Source of the DNA: Duganella radicis
GTDB lineage: Bacteria; Pseudomonadota; Gammaproteobacteria; Burkholderiales; Burkholderiaceae_D
Assembly: GCF_009720825.1 (NCBI RefSeq)
Contig: NZ_WNKY01000006.1
Span: 124,001-188,000 of the forward strand
Length of the DNA stretch: 64,000 nucleotides
Reading direction: 5' to 3'
Under the pieces are notes generated by a model. That model did not search any database, was not told where the DNA came from, and was given only the letters and a program-made list of their open reading frames with translations. The translations under genes and the position numbers were made by a program. Of the stretch, positions 17,775 to 25,580 are shown one piece after another (the stretch's first letter is position 1; each line of letters opens with the position of its first letter).

Positions 17775-17948
17775 GGCCTGCCTCCCAAGCTTGCAAGCTT
17801 CCAGTGTGAGCGCACTGCCGCGCCCGCACTGTACGCCAACTCACGGAGGCAACCGAAGACTAAGCTGCCTGGTTTTCCATGACTGCTGCACAAACGGATC
17901 TGCCGGTCCAGCAAATAGTCGACGTAATAATTATAGGCCTCCCATAAT
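17775..17948. other. Gap without a recognisable gene
   Basis: This 174-base stretch lies between the nei-type gene and the site-2 protease gene. It contains the nei ribosome site (GGGAGG near 17781-17786) and an AT-rich patch near 17920-17935 that could hold a promoter. No conserved protein or RNA was recognised. Confidence 0.4.
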
Positions 17949-18659
17949 TTACCCGACACCGGCCAGCATGTCGTGGATGCTGTAGCTCATCATGGCGAGG
18001 AAGGCGACCAGGCCCAGATACAGCACGCCGTAGTTGATGCGCGTTTCGCGCGGCACGATGTAGTAGTCATCCGGCTTGGCGGGATCGCCCCAGATGGCTT
18101 CCTTGAGTTGCGGATAGGCCAGCACCGCCAGCAGAATCAGCATCGGACTTGGATGGTAAAAGAACAGCGCCGCCAGCAAAGGCACGCCGGCCAGCCACAC
18201 CTTGGGCGAAATGATGGCCGTGATGCGGCCACCGTCCAGTGGCGAGATCGGGATCAGGTTGATCAGATTCACCATGCAGCCGGAATAGGCCAGGGCCAGC
18301 ATCAGGCTGCTGTCGTTGTTGCGCGCGAAGTAGTAGCAGATCATCGCGGCGGCCGTGCCGGCCAGCGGTCCGGCAAAACCGATGTAGGCTTCGGTCTCCA
18401 CGTCATGCGGCATGTCCTTGAGCGCCACCCAGGCGCCGACAAACGGAATGAAAGCCGGCAAGCCGACCTCCAGGCCGCGCTGCCGGGCCGCCGCATAATG
18501 GCCCATTTCGTGCACGAAGATCAGGCTCACGAAGCCCACCGCATAACGCCAGCCATAAATCCAGCTGTACGCCACGATCGAAATCAGCATGGTGGCGCTG
18601 GTGGTCAGCAGCTTGCCCATCTTGCCGGCGGCCAGCAGCCAGACGATCAACTTGCCCAT
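17949..18659 (-). CDS. Site-2 protease family membrane metalloprotease (M50)
   Basis: A 236-residue polytopic membrane protein. HEMGHYAAARQRG (about residues 50-62) is the HExxH zinc site inside a membrane helix. NLIPISPLDGGR (about residues 135-146) supplies the third zinc ligand. VALKDMPHDVETEAYIGFAGP is the usual linking loop. Such enzymes cleave substrates within the membrane, often anti-sigma factors. It starts only four bases after the DUF2167 gene and lacks a PDZ domain. The partnership with DUF2167 is a context that I believe recurs, but the substrate is unknown. Confidence 0.9.
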   Translation of the reverse strand: MGKLIVWLLAAGKMGKLLTTSATMLISIVAYSWIYGWRYAVGFVSLIFVHEMGHYAAARQRGLEVGLPAFIPFVGAWVALKDMPHDVETEAYIGFAGPLAGTAAAMICYYFARNNDSSLMLALAYSGCMVNLINLIPISPLDGGRITAIISPKVWLAGVPLLAALFFYHPSPMLILLAVLAYPQLKEAIWGDPAKPDDYYIVPRETRINYGVLYLGLVAFLAMMSYSIHDMLAGVG

Positions 18660-18663
18660 CGAT

Positions 18664-19584
18664 TTACTCCGGCTTGCTCAGGTCGACCGCCGCGGCTTTT
18701 TCTTCGCGCTTGCGGCCCAGCAGTTTGTAAACCCAGCCACCGATGGCTGCCACGCCGATCAGGATGAATTTCTTCAGGGCCAGCAGCACGGCAAAGATTT
18801 TGCCGAAGAAGCCCAGCTTGGCAGCGACCCCGCCCGCCACCAGCGCCGCGATGCCGTACTCGGCCACCTTGTCGGTGCTGGCGTTGAAGTCGGTGTAGCG
18901 GTTGCCCGGCGTGAACTCGGTGAAGCCGGTCACTTTCTTCATCTCGGTTTTGACTTGCGCGATCTGGTTCATGCCCGACACCGCGTTCAGCACCAGCACG
19001 CCTTCGCGGCCCAGCACGCGGATGTTGTAGTTCAGGCCGTTCTCCTTGTCGCCTTCGGTGTGCAGTTCCTTGGCCCAGTACAGCTTGTGCTGGGCCTTGT
19101 CGTAGCCCGGCTGTTCGGCCCAGCCCACCAGCGTCATCGGCGCGTAGCCTTGTTCCTTGCGCGCCTTGTTATTTTCGATCATGCCTTCCTGGATGTCTTT
19201 CAGCAGGTCGGCGTAGTTGATTTTGTCGGCGTCATCGTCCTTGACGTGGCCGTCCTTGTCGTAGGTGACCACCACGCCCCAGCCGGCCGCGCTGAGCGGA
19301 TTCACATCGCTTGGCACGATCATGCCCAGCGTTTTCGTCCCCGGCGGATTGCCCCAGCCATCGGTCAGCAGCCTGGCGGCATCGGCCGGGTCCAGATAGC
19401 GGAAGTTGGAAGGCAGATCCAGCGTGGCGATATCGCCGGGCAGCTGGATTTTACCTTCGCGGAAGGTCAGCGAAGACAGGAACTGCTCGGCAGTCATCTT
19501 CGGCGCTTCGTCGGCGGCAACGGCAACGACAGGCAGCGTTGCCGTCAGACTCAGGCACAGCAGGGCGGTGATCAAACGACGCAT
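18664..19584 (-). CDS. DUF2167 domain membrane protein
   Basis: A 306-residue protein with a signal peptide (MRRLITALLCLSLTATLPVVAVA), a periplasmic domain (about 28-235) and one or two C-terminal membrane helices (AEYGIAALVAGGVAAKLGFF, FAVLLALKKFILIGVAAIGG) followed by a charged tail. The segments LDLPSNFRYL, LLTDGWGNPP and GMIVPSDVNPL are characteristic of DUF2167. AAGGAG precedes the ATG. It forms a two-gene operon with the site-2 protease and might be its regulator or substrate; that is inference. Confidence 0.88.
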   Translation of the reverse strand: MRRLITALLCLSLTATLPVVAVAADEAPKMTAEQFLSSLTFREGKIQLPGDIATLDLPSNFRYLDPADAARLLTDGWGNPPGTKTLGMIVPSDVNPLSAAGWGVVVTYDKDGHVKDDDADKINYADLLKDIQEGMIENNKARKEQGYAPMTLVGWAEQPGYDKAQHKLYWAKELHTEGDKENGLNYNIRVLGREGVLVLNAVSGMNQIAQVKTEMKKVTGFTEFTPGNRYTDFNASTDKVAEYGIAALVAGGVAAKLGFFGKIFAVLLALKKFILIGVAAIGGWVYKLLGRKREEKAAAVDLSKPE

Positions 19585-19706
19585 ACATACTCCTTGTAAT
19601 AAAACCTATATCCTAAAGGAAATATTTGCCAAGTTGGTAATTATTTATGACATTGTCGCCATCATTGATTCGTGGCAGTATGTCCGGTCATTACAAGGGG
19701 GGATGG

Positions 19707-21170
19707 ATGCGACGTCACATTAAACTGGTTTATGTAGCCATGTTCTTCAGTGCCGCTGCGCAGGGGCAGGCGCCGTCGGCGGAAGTCCGCAAGTTCATTC
19801 AGCATGACCAGCCGCTGATCGCCCTCACGCACGTGCGCGTGATCGACGGCACCGGCGCGCCCGCGCAGGAAGACCGCACCGTGGTGCTGCGCGACGGCCG
19901 CATCGAAGCCGTCACCGACGCCCGCACCGCGCCGCCCAAGGGCGCGCATGTGATCGACCTGACCGGCCGCAGCGTGATTCCCGGCCTGGTGGGCATGCAC
20001 AATCACCTGATGTACGTGGAGTCGATCAACCGCGATGAAGACGGCAAGACCCCGCCGCCCGGCGTGTTCGTCACCGAGATCGCCTTCAGCGCGCCGCGCC
20101 TGTACCTGGCGGCCGGCGTCACCACCATGCGCACCACCGGCAGCGTGGAGCCGTACACCGACCTGAATATCCGCCGCCAGATCGATGAGTTCAAAATCCC
20201 CGGCCCGCATATCGACGTCACCGGCCCCTACCTCGAAGGCAAGGACACCTTCTTCCCGCAGATGGCGGTGCTGACCGAGACCGACCACGCGCGCAAGACG
20301 GTCGATTTCTGGGCCGGCGAGGGCGCCACCTCGTTCAAGGCCTACATGAAGATTTCGCGCCCGGTGCTGGGCGCGGCCATCGAGCAGGCGCACAAGCATG
20401 GCCTGAAAGTCACCGGCCACCTGTGCGCGGTCGACTACCGCCAGGCCGCCGCGCTGGGCATCGACAATCTGGAACACGGCCCGGTCTTCACCGACACCGA
20501 ATTCGTCGCCAACCGCAACCCGGATGAATGCCCGGCCAGCGGCGCGGTGGCCGCGTCGTGGGAACAGCGCGAGATCGACAGCCCGGAAGTGCGGGCGCTG
20601 ATCGCCGATCTGGTGGCGCGCAAAGTCGCCATCACTTCCACGCTGCCCGTGTTTGAAGCCTTCGTACCTACCCGCCCGCTGTTGTCGCGCAAGCAGATGG
20701 CCTTGATGTCGCCGGAAGCGCTACGCAGCCATCTCGAAGCGCGCGCGCTGGCGACCACGGTGCCCGGCTACGCCGCGCGTCAGGAAGCACTGCTGAAAAA
20801 GGAGATGGCGTTTGAACTGGCGTTCGTGCGCGCCGGCGGCCTGCTGATCGCCGGTCCCGACCCCACCGGCAACGGCGGCACCTTGCCCGGCTTCGGCGAC
20901 CAGCGCGAAGTGCAGCTGCTGGTGGAAGCCGGCTTCACACCACTGGAGGCGATCCGCATCGCCACCCTGAACGGCGCCCAATACATGGGACGCGCCGACA
21001 GCATCGGTTCCATCGCTCCCGGCAAGCATGCCGATCTGGTGGTGCTGAAAGGCGATCCAACACGGCGCATCGCCGATATCGAAAACGTGGAAATCGTGTT
21101 CAAGGACGGTTATGGTTATGACCCGGCCAAGTTGAACGCGTCCGTTCGCGGTATGGTCGGCATACGCTGA
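19707..21170 (+). CDS. Exported amidohydrolase family protein
   Basis: A 487-residue metal-dependent hydrolase of the imidazolonepropionase-like group. The signal peptide is MRRHIKLVYVAMFFSAAAQG. The HxH metal motif lies in GLVGMHNHLMYVE. TSFKAYMK offers the bridging Lys. HGLKVTGHLCA and the LEHG segment provide further metal-ligand His. The C-terminal FxxLE-IRIATLNGA...GSIAPGKHADLVV is a family hallmark. The start at 19707 follows an AAGGGG site; a longer in-frame start at 19647 would spoil the signal peptide. Related exported enzymes act on dipeptides or N-acyl compounds, but the substrate cannot be read here. Confidence 0.88.
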   Translation: MRRHIKLVYVAMFFSAAAQGQAPSAEVRKFIQHDQPLIALTHVRVIDGTGAPAQEDRTVVLRDGRIEAVTDARTAPPKGAHVIDLTGRSVIPGLVGMHNHLMYVESINRDEDGKTPPPGVFVTEIAFSAPRLYLAAGVTTMRTTGSVEPYTDLNIRRQIDEFKIPGPHIDVTGPYLEGKDTFFPQMAVLTETDHARKTVDFWAGEGATSFKAYMKISRPVLGAAIEQAHKHGLKVTGHLCAVDYRQAAALGIDNLEHGPVFTDTEFVANRNPDECPASGAVAASWEQREIDSPEVRALIADLVARKVAITSTLPVFEAFVPTRPLLSRKQMALMSPEALRSHLEARALATTVPGYAARQEALLKKEMAFELAFVRAGGLLIAGPDPTGNGGTLPGFGDQREVQLLVEAGFTPLEAIRIATLNGAQYMGRADSIGSIAPGKHADLVVLKGDPTRRIADIENVEIVFKDGYGYDPAKLNASVRGMVGIR

Positions 21171-21196
21171 CCGTTTTATAACCCTAGGAGGCTAGC

Positions 21197-22855
21197 TTGA
21201 AAAAAACCATGCTTGTGATGTCGCTGATCGCGGCGTTTGCAGCCACTGCCGCCCACGCGGCAAACGGTCCTGAGATCGACGCAAAACGTCTGTCGCAGGA
21301 TGTGAAGGTTCTGTCGTCGGATGAATTTGAAGGCCGCGGCCCGAACACCGCCGGCGAGACCAAGACCGTCGCTTACATCATCGAACAGTTCAAGGCCGCC
21401 GGCCTGCAACCGGGCGGTGATCTGGTCAAGGGCAAGCGCGCCTGGACCCAGGACGTGCCGCTGGGCCGCTTTGAAATCAAGGGCCCGGTCAAGCTGTCGG
21501 TCAGCGACGGCAAGACCGTGCAGGAACTGAAGCAGGGCGATGACCTGGCCGTGCGTGCCGCCATGAACGGCGCCAGGCTGGTCGACTTCAAGAATGCGCC
21601 GCTGGTGTTCGTCGGCTACGGCGTGACCGCGCCGGAGCGCAAGTGGGATGACTTCAAGGGCCAGGACTTGAAGGGCAAGCTGGCCATCGTGCTGATTAAC
21701 GATCCGGACTTCGAAACCGGTCAGGGCGATTTCGGCGGCAAGGCCATGACCTACTACGGCCGCTGGACTTACAAGTATGAAGAGATGGCGCGCCGTGGCG
21801 CGCTGGGCACCATCATCGTGCACGAAACCGCACCGGCATCCTATGGCTGGAACACGGTGAAGAACTCCAACACCAACGTCATGTACGACATCGTGCGCAA
21901 GAAGCCTTCCGAAGCGCACGCGCCGATGGAAGCGTGGATTCAGCGCGATCTGGCGGTGGACCTGTTCAAGCGCGGCGGCCTGGATTTCGAGGCACTGAAG
22001 AAGCAGGCGCAAACGCGCGACTTCAAGCCGGCTGAATTGAAAGGTGTGACGCTGTCGGCCAACTACGCGGTCGATGCGCAAGTCATCACCTCGAAGAACG
22101 TGGTGGCGCGTCTGCCGGGCGTGAAGAAGCCTGACGAAACCGTGATCTACAGCGGCCACTGGGACCATCTGGGTGTTGGCCTGCCGGACGCCAAGGGCGA
22201 CAAGATCTACAACGGCGCGATTGATAACGCCACCGGCATCGCCGCGCTGCTGGAACTGGCGCGCGCATACGGCAAGGCGCCTGCGCCGGCCCGCAGCGTG
22301 GTGTTCCTGGCGGTGACCGCCGAAGAGAAAGGTCTGCTGGGTTCCGAATACTACTCGGCCAACCCGCTGTATCCGCTGGCCACCACGGTGGGCGTGATCA
22401 ATATGGATGCACTGAGCCCGGAAGGCCTGGCGCGCAACTTCACCATTTCCGGCAGCGCCAAGCTGGATCTGCTGGATCAACTGATCGCCAAGGCCAAGCA
22501 GTACAACCTGGCCTACACGCCTGATCCGCTGCCGGAAGCCGGCCACTTCTTCCGTTCGGACCACTTCCCGTTCGCCAAGCGCGGCGTGCCGGCCATTTCG
22601 TACGGATCGGGCAACGACCTGGTGGAAGGTGGCGTGGCGGCAGGCCGCAAGGCGGAAGAGGCTTACACCACCAACAACTACCACCAGCCGTCGGACGAGT
22701 GGAGCGCCAACTGGAGCTTCGCAGGCATGTCGCACGATCTGGGCATGTTGTATTCGCTGGGCCGCGATCTGGCGGAATCCAGGGACTGGCCTAACTGGTC
22801 CAAGGACGCCGAGTTCCGCGCCGCGCGCGACGCCAGCGCCGCCAAGCGCAAGTAA
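21197..22855 (+). CDS. Exported M28 family zinc peptidase
   Basis: A 552-residue di-zinc aminopeptidase-type enzyme. The start is a TTG placed 5 bases after a perfect AGGAGG, followed by a signal peptide (KKTMLVMSLIAAFAATAAHA). A PA-like domain lies at about 130-280. The zinc site is spread over SGHWDHLG, GAIDNATGIA, VTAEEKGLLGSEYY and FRSDHFPFAKRG. It probably trims peptides in the periplasm. It lies 26 bases after the amidohydrolase gene and 15 before ccmA, so it could be co-transcribed with either. Confidence 0.93.
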   Translation: MKKTMLVMSLIAAFAATAAHAANGPEIDAKRLSQDVKVLSSDEFEGRGPNTAGETKTVAYIIEQFKAAGLQPGGDLVKGKRAWTQDVPLGRFEIKGPVKLSVSDGKTVQELKQGDDLAVRAAMNGARLVDFKNAPLVFVGYGVTAPERKWDDFKGQDLKGKLAIVLINDPDFETGQGDFGGKAMTYYGRWTYKYEEMARRGALGTIIVHETAPASYGWNTVKNSNTNVMYDIVRKKPSEAHAPMEAWIQRDLAVDLFKRGGLDFEALKKQAQTRDFKPAELKGVTLSANYAVDAQVITSKNVVARLPGVKKPDETVIYSGHWDHLGVGLPDAKGDKIYNGAIDNATGIAALLELARAYGKAPAPARSVVFLAVTAEEKGLLGSEYYSANPLYPLATTVGVINMDALSPEGLARNFTISGSAKLDLLDQLIAKAKQYNLAYTPDPLPEAGHFFRSDHFPFAKRGVPAISYGSGNDLVEGGVAAGRKAEEAYTTNNYHQPSDEWSANWSFAGMSHDLGMLYSLGRDLAESRDWPNWSKDAEFRAARDASAAKRK

Positions 22856-22870
22856 TTGGTTCGCGCCGCG

Positions 22871-23593
22871 ATGACGTTACAGGCTCTCGATCTTTGCTGC
22901 GTTCGCGGAGAGCGCCGCTTGTTCAAGGACGTGTCGTTGTCGCTGGCGGCTGGACAGGCGCTGCGCGTGCGCGGCGCCAACGGCAGTGGCAAGACCACCT
23001 TGCTGCGTACCTTGGCCGGTCTGGCGCATGCCGAATCGGGCGAGGTGCGCTGGCAGGGCAGGGCGCTTGCCGCTTGCCGCGATCAGTATCACAACCAGAT
23101 GATTTACCTCGGCCATGCGGCGGCGGTGAAAGATGAATTGCTGGCATGGGAAAACCTGGTCTACAGCGCGCGCCTGAATGGCCGGGTGCTGGACCGCGCT
23201 GAGGCCGAGCACTCGCTGGCGGCATTGGGCCTGGGCCGCGCCGCACAACTGCCGGCGCGCTCGCTGTCGCAAGGGCAGCGCAAGCGACTGGCGTTGGCGC
23301 GCCTGCACGGCGCCGAAGGCCATGCCGCGCCGCTGTGGATATTGGACGAACCGTTCAACGCGCTGGATCAGGACGCGGTCGCCGCCCTGTGCGCCGCGCT
23401 CGACCAGCACTTCACGCGCGGCGGCATGTTGGTCTACACCACCCACACCGACCTGCCGCTGCATCCAGCCGTAGCGCTGGACCTCAACCTCGACCGCCCT
23501 GCGTCCGCCCCGCCCGCGCGCCCCGCGTCGCCTTTCGCCGCCGCGCAAGCCACGCCCACGCCCGCCGCGCCGCCGAGCGCCTCATCATGCTGA
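22871..23593 (+). CDS. ccmA: Cytochrome c maturation ATPase CcmA
   Basis: A 240-residue ABC ATPase. Walker A is GANGSGKTTLL, the signature is SLSQGQRKRLALA, and Walker B is LWILDEPFNALD. CcmA drives release of heme-loaded CcmE from the CcmC complex together with CcmB. The ATG at 22871 is preferred over an upstream TTG because the fold begins at once. The last 40 or so residues are a Pro/Ala-rich tail (SAPPARPASPF...) not usual in CcmA. It overlaps ccmB by 7 bases. Confidence 0.95.
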   Translation: MTLQALDLCCVRGERRLFKDVSLSLAAGQALRVRGANGSGKTTLLRTLAGLAHAESGEVRWQGRALAACRDQYHNQMIYLGHAAAVKDELLAWENLVYSARLNGRVLDRAEAEHSLAALGLGRAAQLPARSLSQGQRKRLALARLHGAEGHAAPLWILDEPFNALDQDAVAALCAALDQHFTRGGMLVYTTHTDLPLHPAVALDLNLDRPASAPPARPASPFAAAQATPTPAAPPSASSC

Positions 23594-24243
23594 CCGCCTT
23601 CCTCGGCGTGATCCGTCGCGACCTGCTGCTGGCGCTGCGCAACCGCGCGGACGTGCTGTCGTCAGTCTTCTTCTTCGTGATCGTGGCCGCGCTGGCGCCG
23701 CTGGGCCTTGGCCCTGAACCGGCCATGCTGCGCACCATCGGCCCTGGCATGGTGTGGATCGCCGCGCTGCTATCCTCCATGCTCGCCCTCGGCCGCCTGT
23801 TCGCCCAGGACCACGCCGACGGCACCCTCGAACAACTCCTGCTCTCGCCGGAGCCAGCCACACTGCTGGTCGCCGGCAAAATCCTCGCGCATTGGCTCAC
23901 CACCGGCATTCCGCTGATCATCCTCTCGCCACTGCTGGCCCTCCAATTCGGCCTGCCCGCCGAACAAGTCGCCACGCTGATGGCCAGCCTTGCACTCGGC
24001 ACTCCCATCCTCAGCCTGATCGGCGCCATCGGCGCGGCGCTGACATTGGGCGTGCGCGGCGGCGGCGTCCTCATCGCATTATTAGTTTTGCCACTTTACG
24101 TCCCGGTCCTCATTTTCGGCGCCGGCGCCGCTGTGGCGCCAGATCCACAATCGCATTTATTTTTACTGGGAGGCCTGCTGGCAGCCGCTGTAGCACTGGC
24201 TCCGTGGGCCACTGCGGCGGCCTTGCGCATTGCCTTGGAGTGA
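23587..24243 (+). CDS. ccmB: Heme exporter protein CcmB
   Basis: A 218-residue protein with six hydrophobic helices, the membrane partner of CcmA. The N-terminal cytoplasmic segment RRDLLLALRNRADVLSSVFFFVIV and the loop LFAQDHADGTLEQLLLSPEP are typical. It is translationally linked to ccmA by overlap and lies directly before ccmC. Confidence 0.95.
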   Translation: MLTAFLGVIRRDLLLALRNRADVLSSVFFFVIVAALAPLGLGPEPAMLRTIGPGMVWIAALLSSMLALGRLFAQDHADGTLEQLLLSPEPATLLVAGKILAHWLTTGIPLIILSPLLALQFGLPAEQVATLMASLALGTPILSLIGAIGAALTLGVRGGGVLIALLVLPLYVPVLIFGAGAAVAPDPQSHLFLLGGLLAAAVALAPWATAAALRIALE

Positions 24244-24257
24244 ACACTGTTGATACA

Positions 24258-24998
24258 ATGTCCACAATGAACACCAGCCTGCTTTACCGTTACGCCTCAC
24301 CTCAACAGTTCTATCCACTGGCGGGCAAATTGATCCCATGGTTTGCGATACTGGCGGTCCTGCTGACCGCCGCCGGCTTGTATGTTGGCCTGGTACGCGC
24401 CCCCACCGATTGGCAACAAGGCGACTCCTATCGCATCATCTACGTTCACGTGCCCGCCGCATGGATGTCGATGGTGATCTACCTCGCCATGGCCTTCTGG
24501 GCCGGCATCGGCCTTGTCATGAACACGCGCCTGTCGTCGATGATGGCCAGCGCGCTCGCGCCGACCGGCGCCATGTTCACCGCACTGGCACTGTGGACCG
24601 GCGCCCTGTGGGGCAAACCGACATGGGGCGCGTGGTGGGTATGGGACGCGCGCCTGACCTCCGAATTGATCCTGCTGTTCCTCTACATCGGCTTCATGAC
24701 CCTGCAATCCGCCATCACCGACCCGCGCCGCGCCGACCGCGCCGGCGCCTTGCTGGCATTGGTCGGCGTGGTGAATATCCCCATCATTTACTTCTCCGTG
24801 AAGTGGTGGAACACCCTGCACCAGGGCGCGTCCGTCAGCCTGACCGCCGCGCCCAGCATGGCCGCCGTGATGCTGACCGGGATGCTGCTGGTCGCACTGG
24901 GCGCATGGTCCTACACCTTCGCCGCCGCGCTGGCGCGCCTGCGCTGCATCATCCTCGAACGCGAGAAACGCAGCGCGTGGATCAAGGAGGCGGCATGA
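24258..24998 (+). CDS. ccmC: Heme handling protein CcmC
   Basis: A 246-residue membrane protein that attaches heme to CcmE. The tryptophan-rich WWD signature is WGKPTWGAWWVWDARLTSELIL. The heme-ligand His are in IIYVHVPAAWM and VKWWNTLHQGASV. The start is uncertain: ATG at 24258 is given, ATG at 24267 is possible, and a GTG at 24240 overlaps the ccmB stop. None has a strong ribosome site. Confidence 0.93.
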   Translation: MSTMNTSLLYRYASPQQFYPLAGKLIPWFAILAVLLTAAGLYVGLVRAPTDWQQGDSYRIIYVHVPAAWMSMVIYLAMAFWAGIGLVMNTRLSSMMASALAPTGAMFTALALWTGALWGKPTWGAWWVWDARLTSELILLFLYIGFMTLQSAITDPRRADRAGALLALVGVVNIPIIYFSVKWWNTLHQGASVSLTAAPSMAAVMLTGMLLVALGAWSYTFAAALARLRCIILEREKRSAWIKEAA

Positions 24999-25153
24999 GC
25001 GAATGGCTGCACATGGGCGGCTATGCCCTGTACGTGTGGGGCGCCATTGGCGCCGCTTTGCTGCTGCCAGTGTGCGAAAGCGTGGCCCTGCGCCTGCGCC
25101 GTCGCGCCGCGCTGGAACAGCTGAAACATCAACAGGATCACGATGAAACCTAG
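24995..25153 (+). CDS. ccmD: Small heme exporter subunit CcmD
   Basis: A 52-residue single-helix membrane protein that helps release holo-CcmE. It reads MSEWLHMGGYALYVWGA, then a hydrophobic stretch and RLRRRAALEQLKH, the standard CcmD pattern. ATG overlaps the ccmC stop (ATGA) and the gene overlaps ccmE by 11 bases. Confidence 0.92.
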   Translation: MSEWLHMGGYALYVWGAIGAALLLPVCESVALRLRRRAALEQLKHQQDHDET

Positions 25154-25580
25154 ACAAAAGCGCCTGGTGCTGGTGGCGGCGGGCCTGGCCCTGCTGGCGC
25201 TGGCGGCCTGGCTGATCTCGTCCGCCTTCCAGAAGAACCTCGTCTTCTCCGTGACGCCGACCGAAGTGCTGGCCAGCGCCGACCGCGCTCGCAATTTGCG
25301 CATGGGCGGCCTGGTGGAGAAGGGCAGCTTGCGCCGGGATGGCGATGGCGTGACGGTGGACTTCATCATCACCGATCTGGCGCAGCGCGTGCCGGTGCGC
25401 TACAGCGGCATCCTGCCGGACCTGTTCAAGGAAGGCAAAGGCGCGGTCGTGCAGGGCAAGCTGGGCGCCGATGGCGTGTTCACCGCCACCGAGGTGCTGG
25501 CCAAGCACGATGAAAACTACATGCCGCCGGACGCCGCGCGCGCACTGAAAGAGGCCGCCGAGGCCAAGGACAAGAAATGA
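25143..25580 (+). CDS. ccmE: Heme chaperone CcmE
   Basis: A 145-residue periplasmic heme carrier with one N-terminal membrane anchor (LVLVAAGLALLALAAWLI) and an OB-fold domain. His122 in LAKHDENYMPP is the residue that binds heme covalently; the Tyr of the same motif is present. It overlaps ccmD upstream and ccmF downstream. Confidence 0.96.
   Translation: MKPRQKRLVLVAAGLALLALAAWLISSAFQKNLVFSVTPTEVLASADRARNLRMGGLVEKGSLRRDGDGVTVDFIITDLAQRVPVRYSGILPDLFKEGKGAVVQGKLGADGVFTATEVLAKHDENYMPPDAARALKEAAEAKDKK

Noticed and set aside
17615..17959. A 114-residue minus-strand frame reading MSGKLWEAYNYYVDYLLDRQ... between the site-2 protease and nei genes
   Set aside because: It overlaps the start of nei in another frame, turns into low-complexity sequence and has no clear ribosome site. 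It may be a remnant but nothing supports this.
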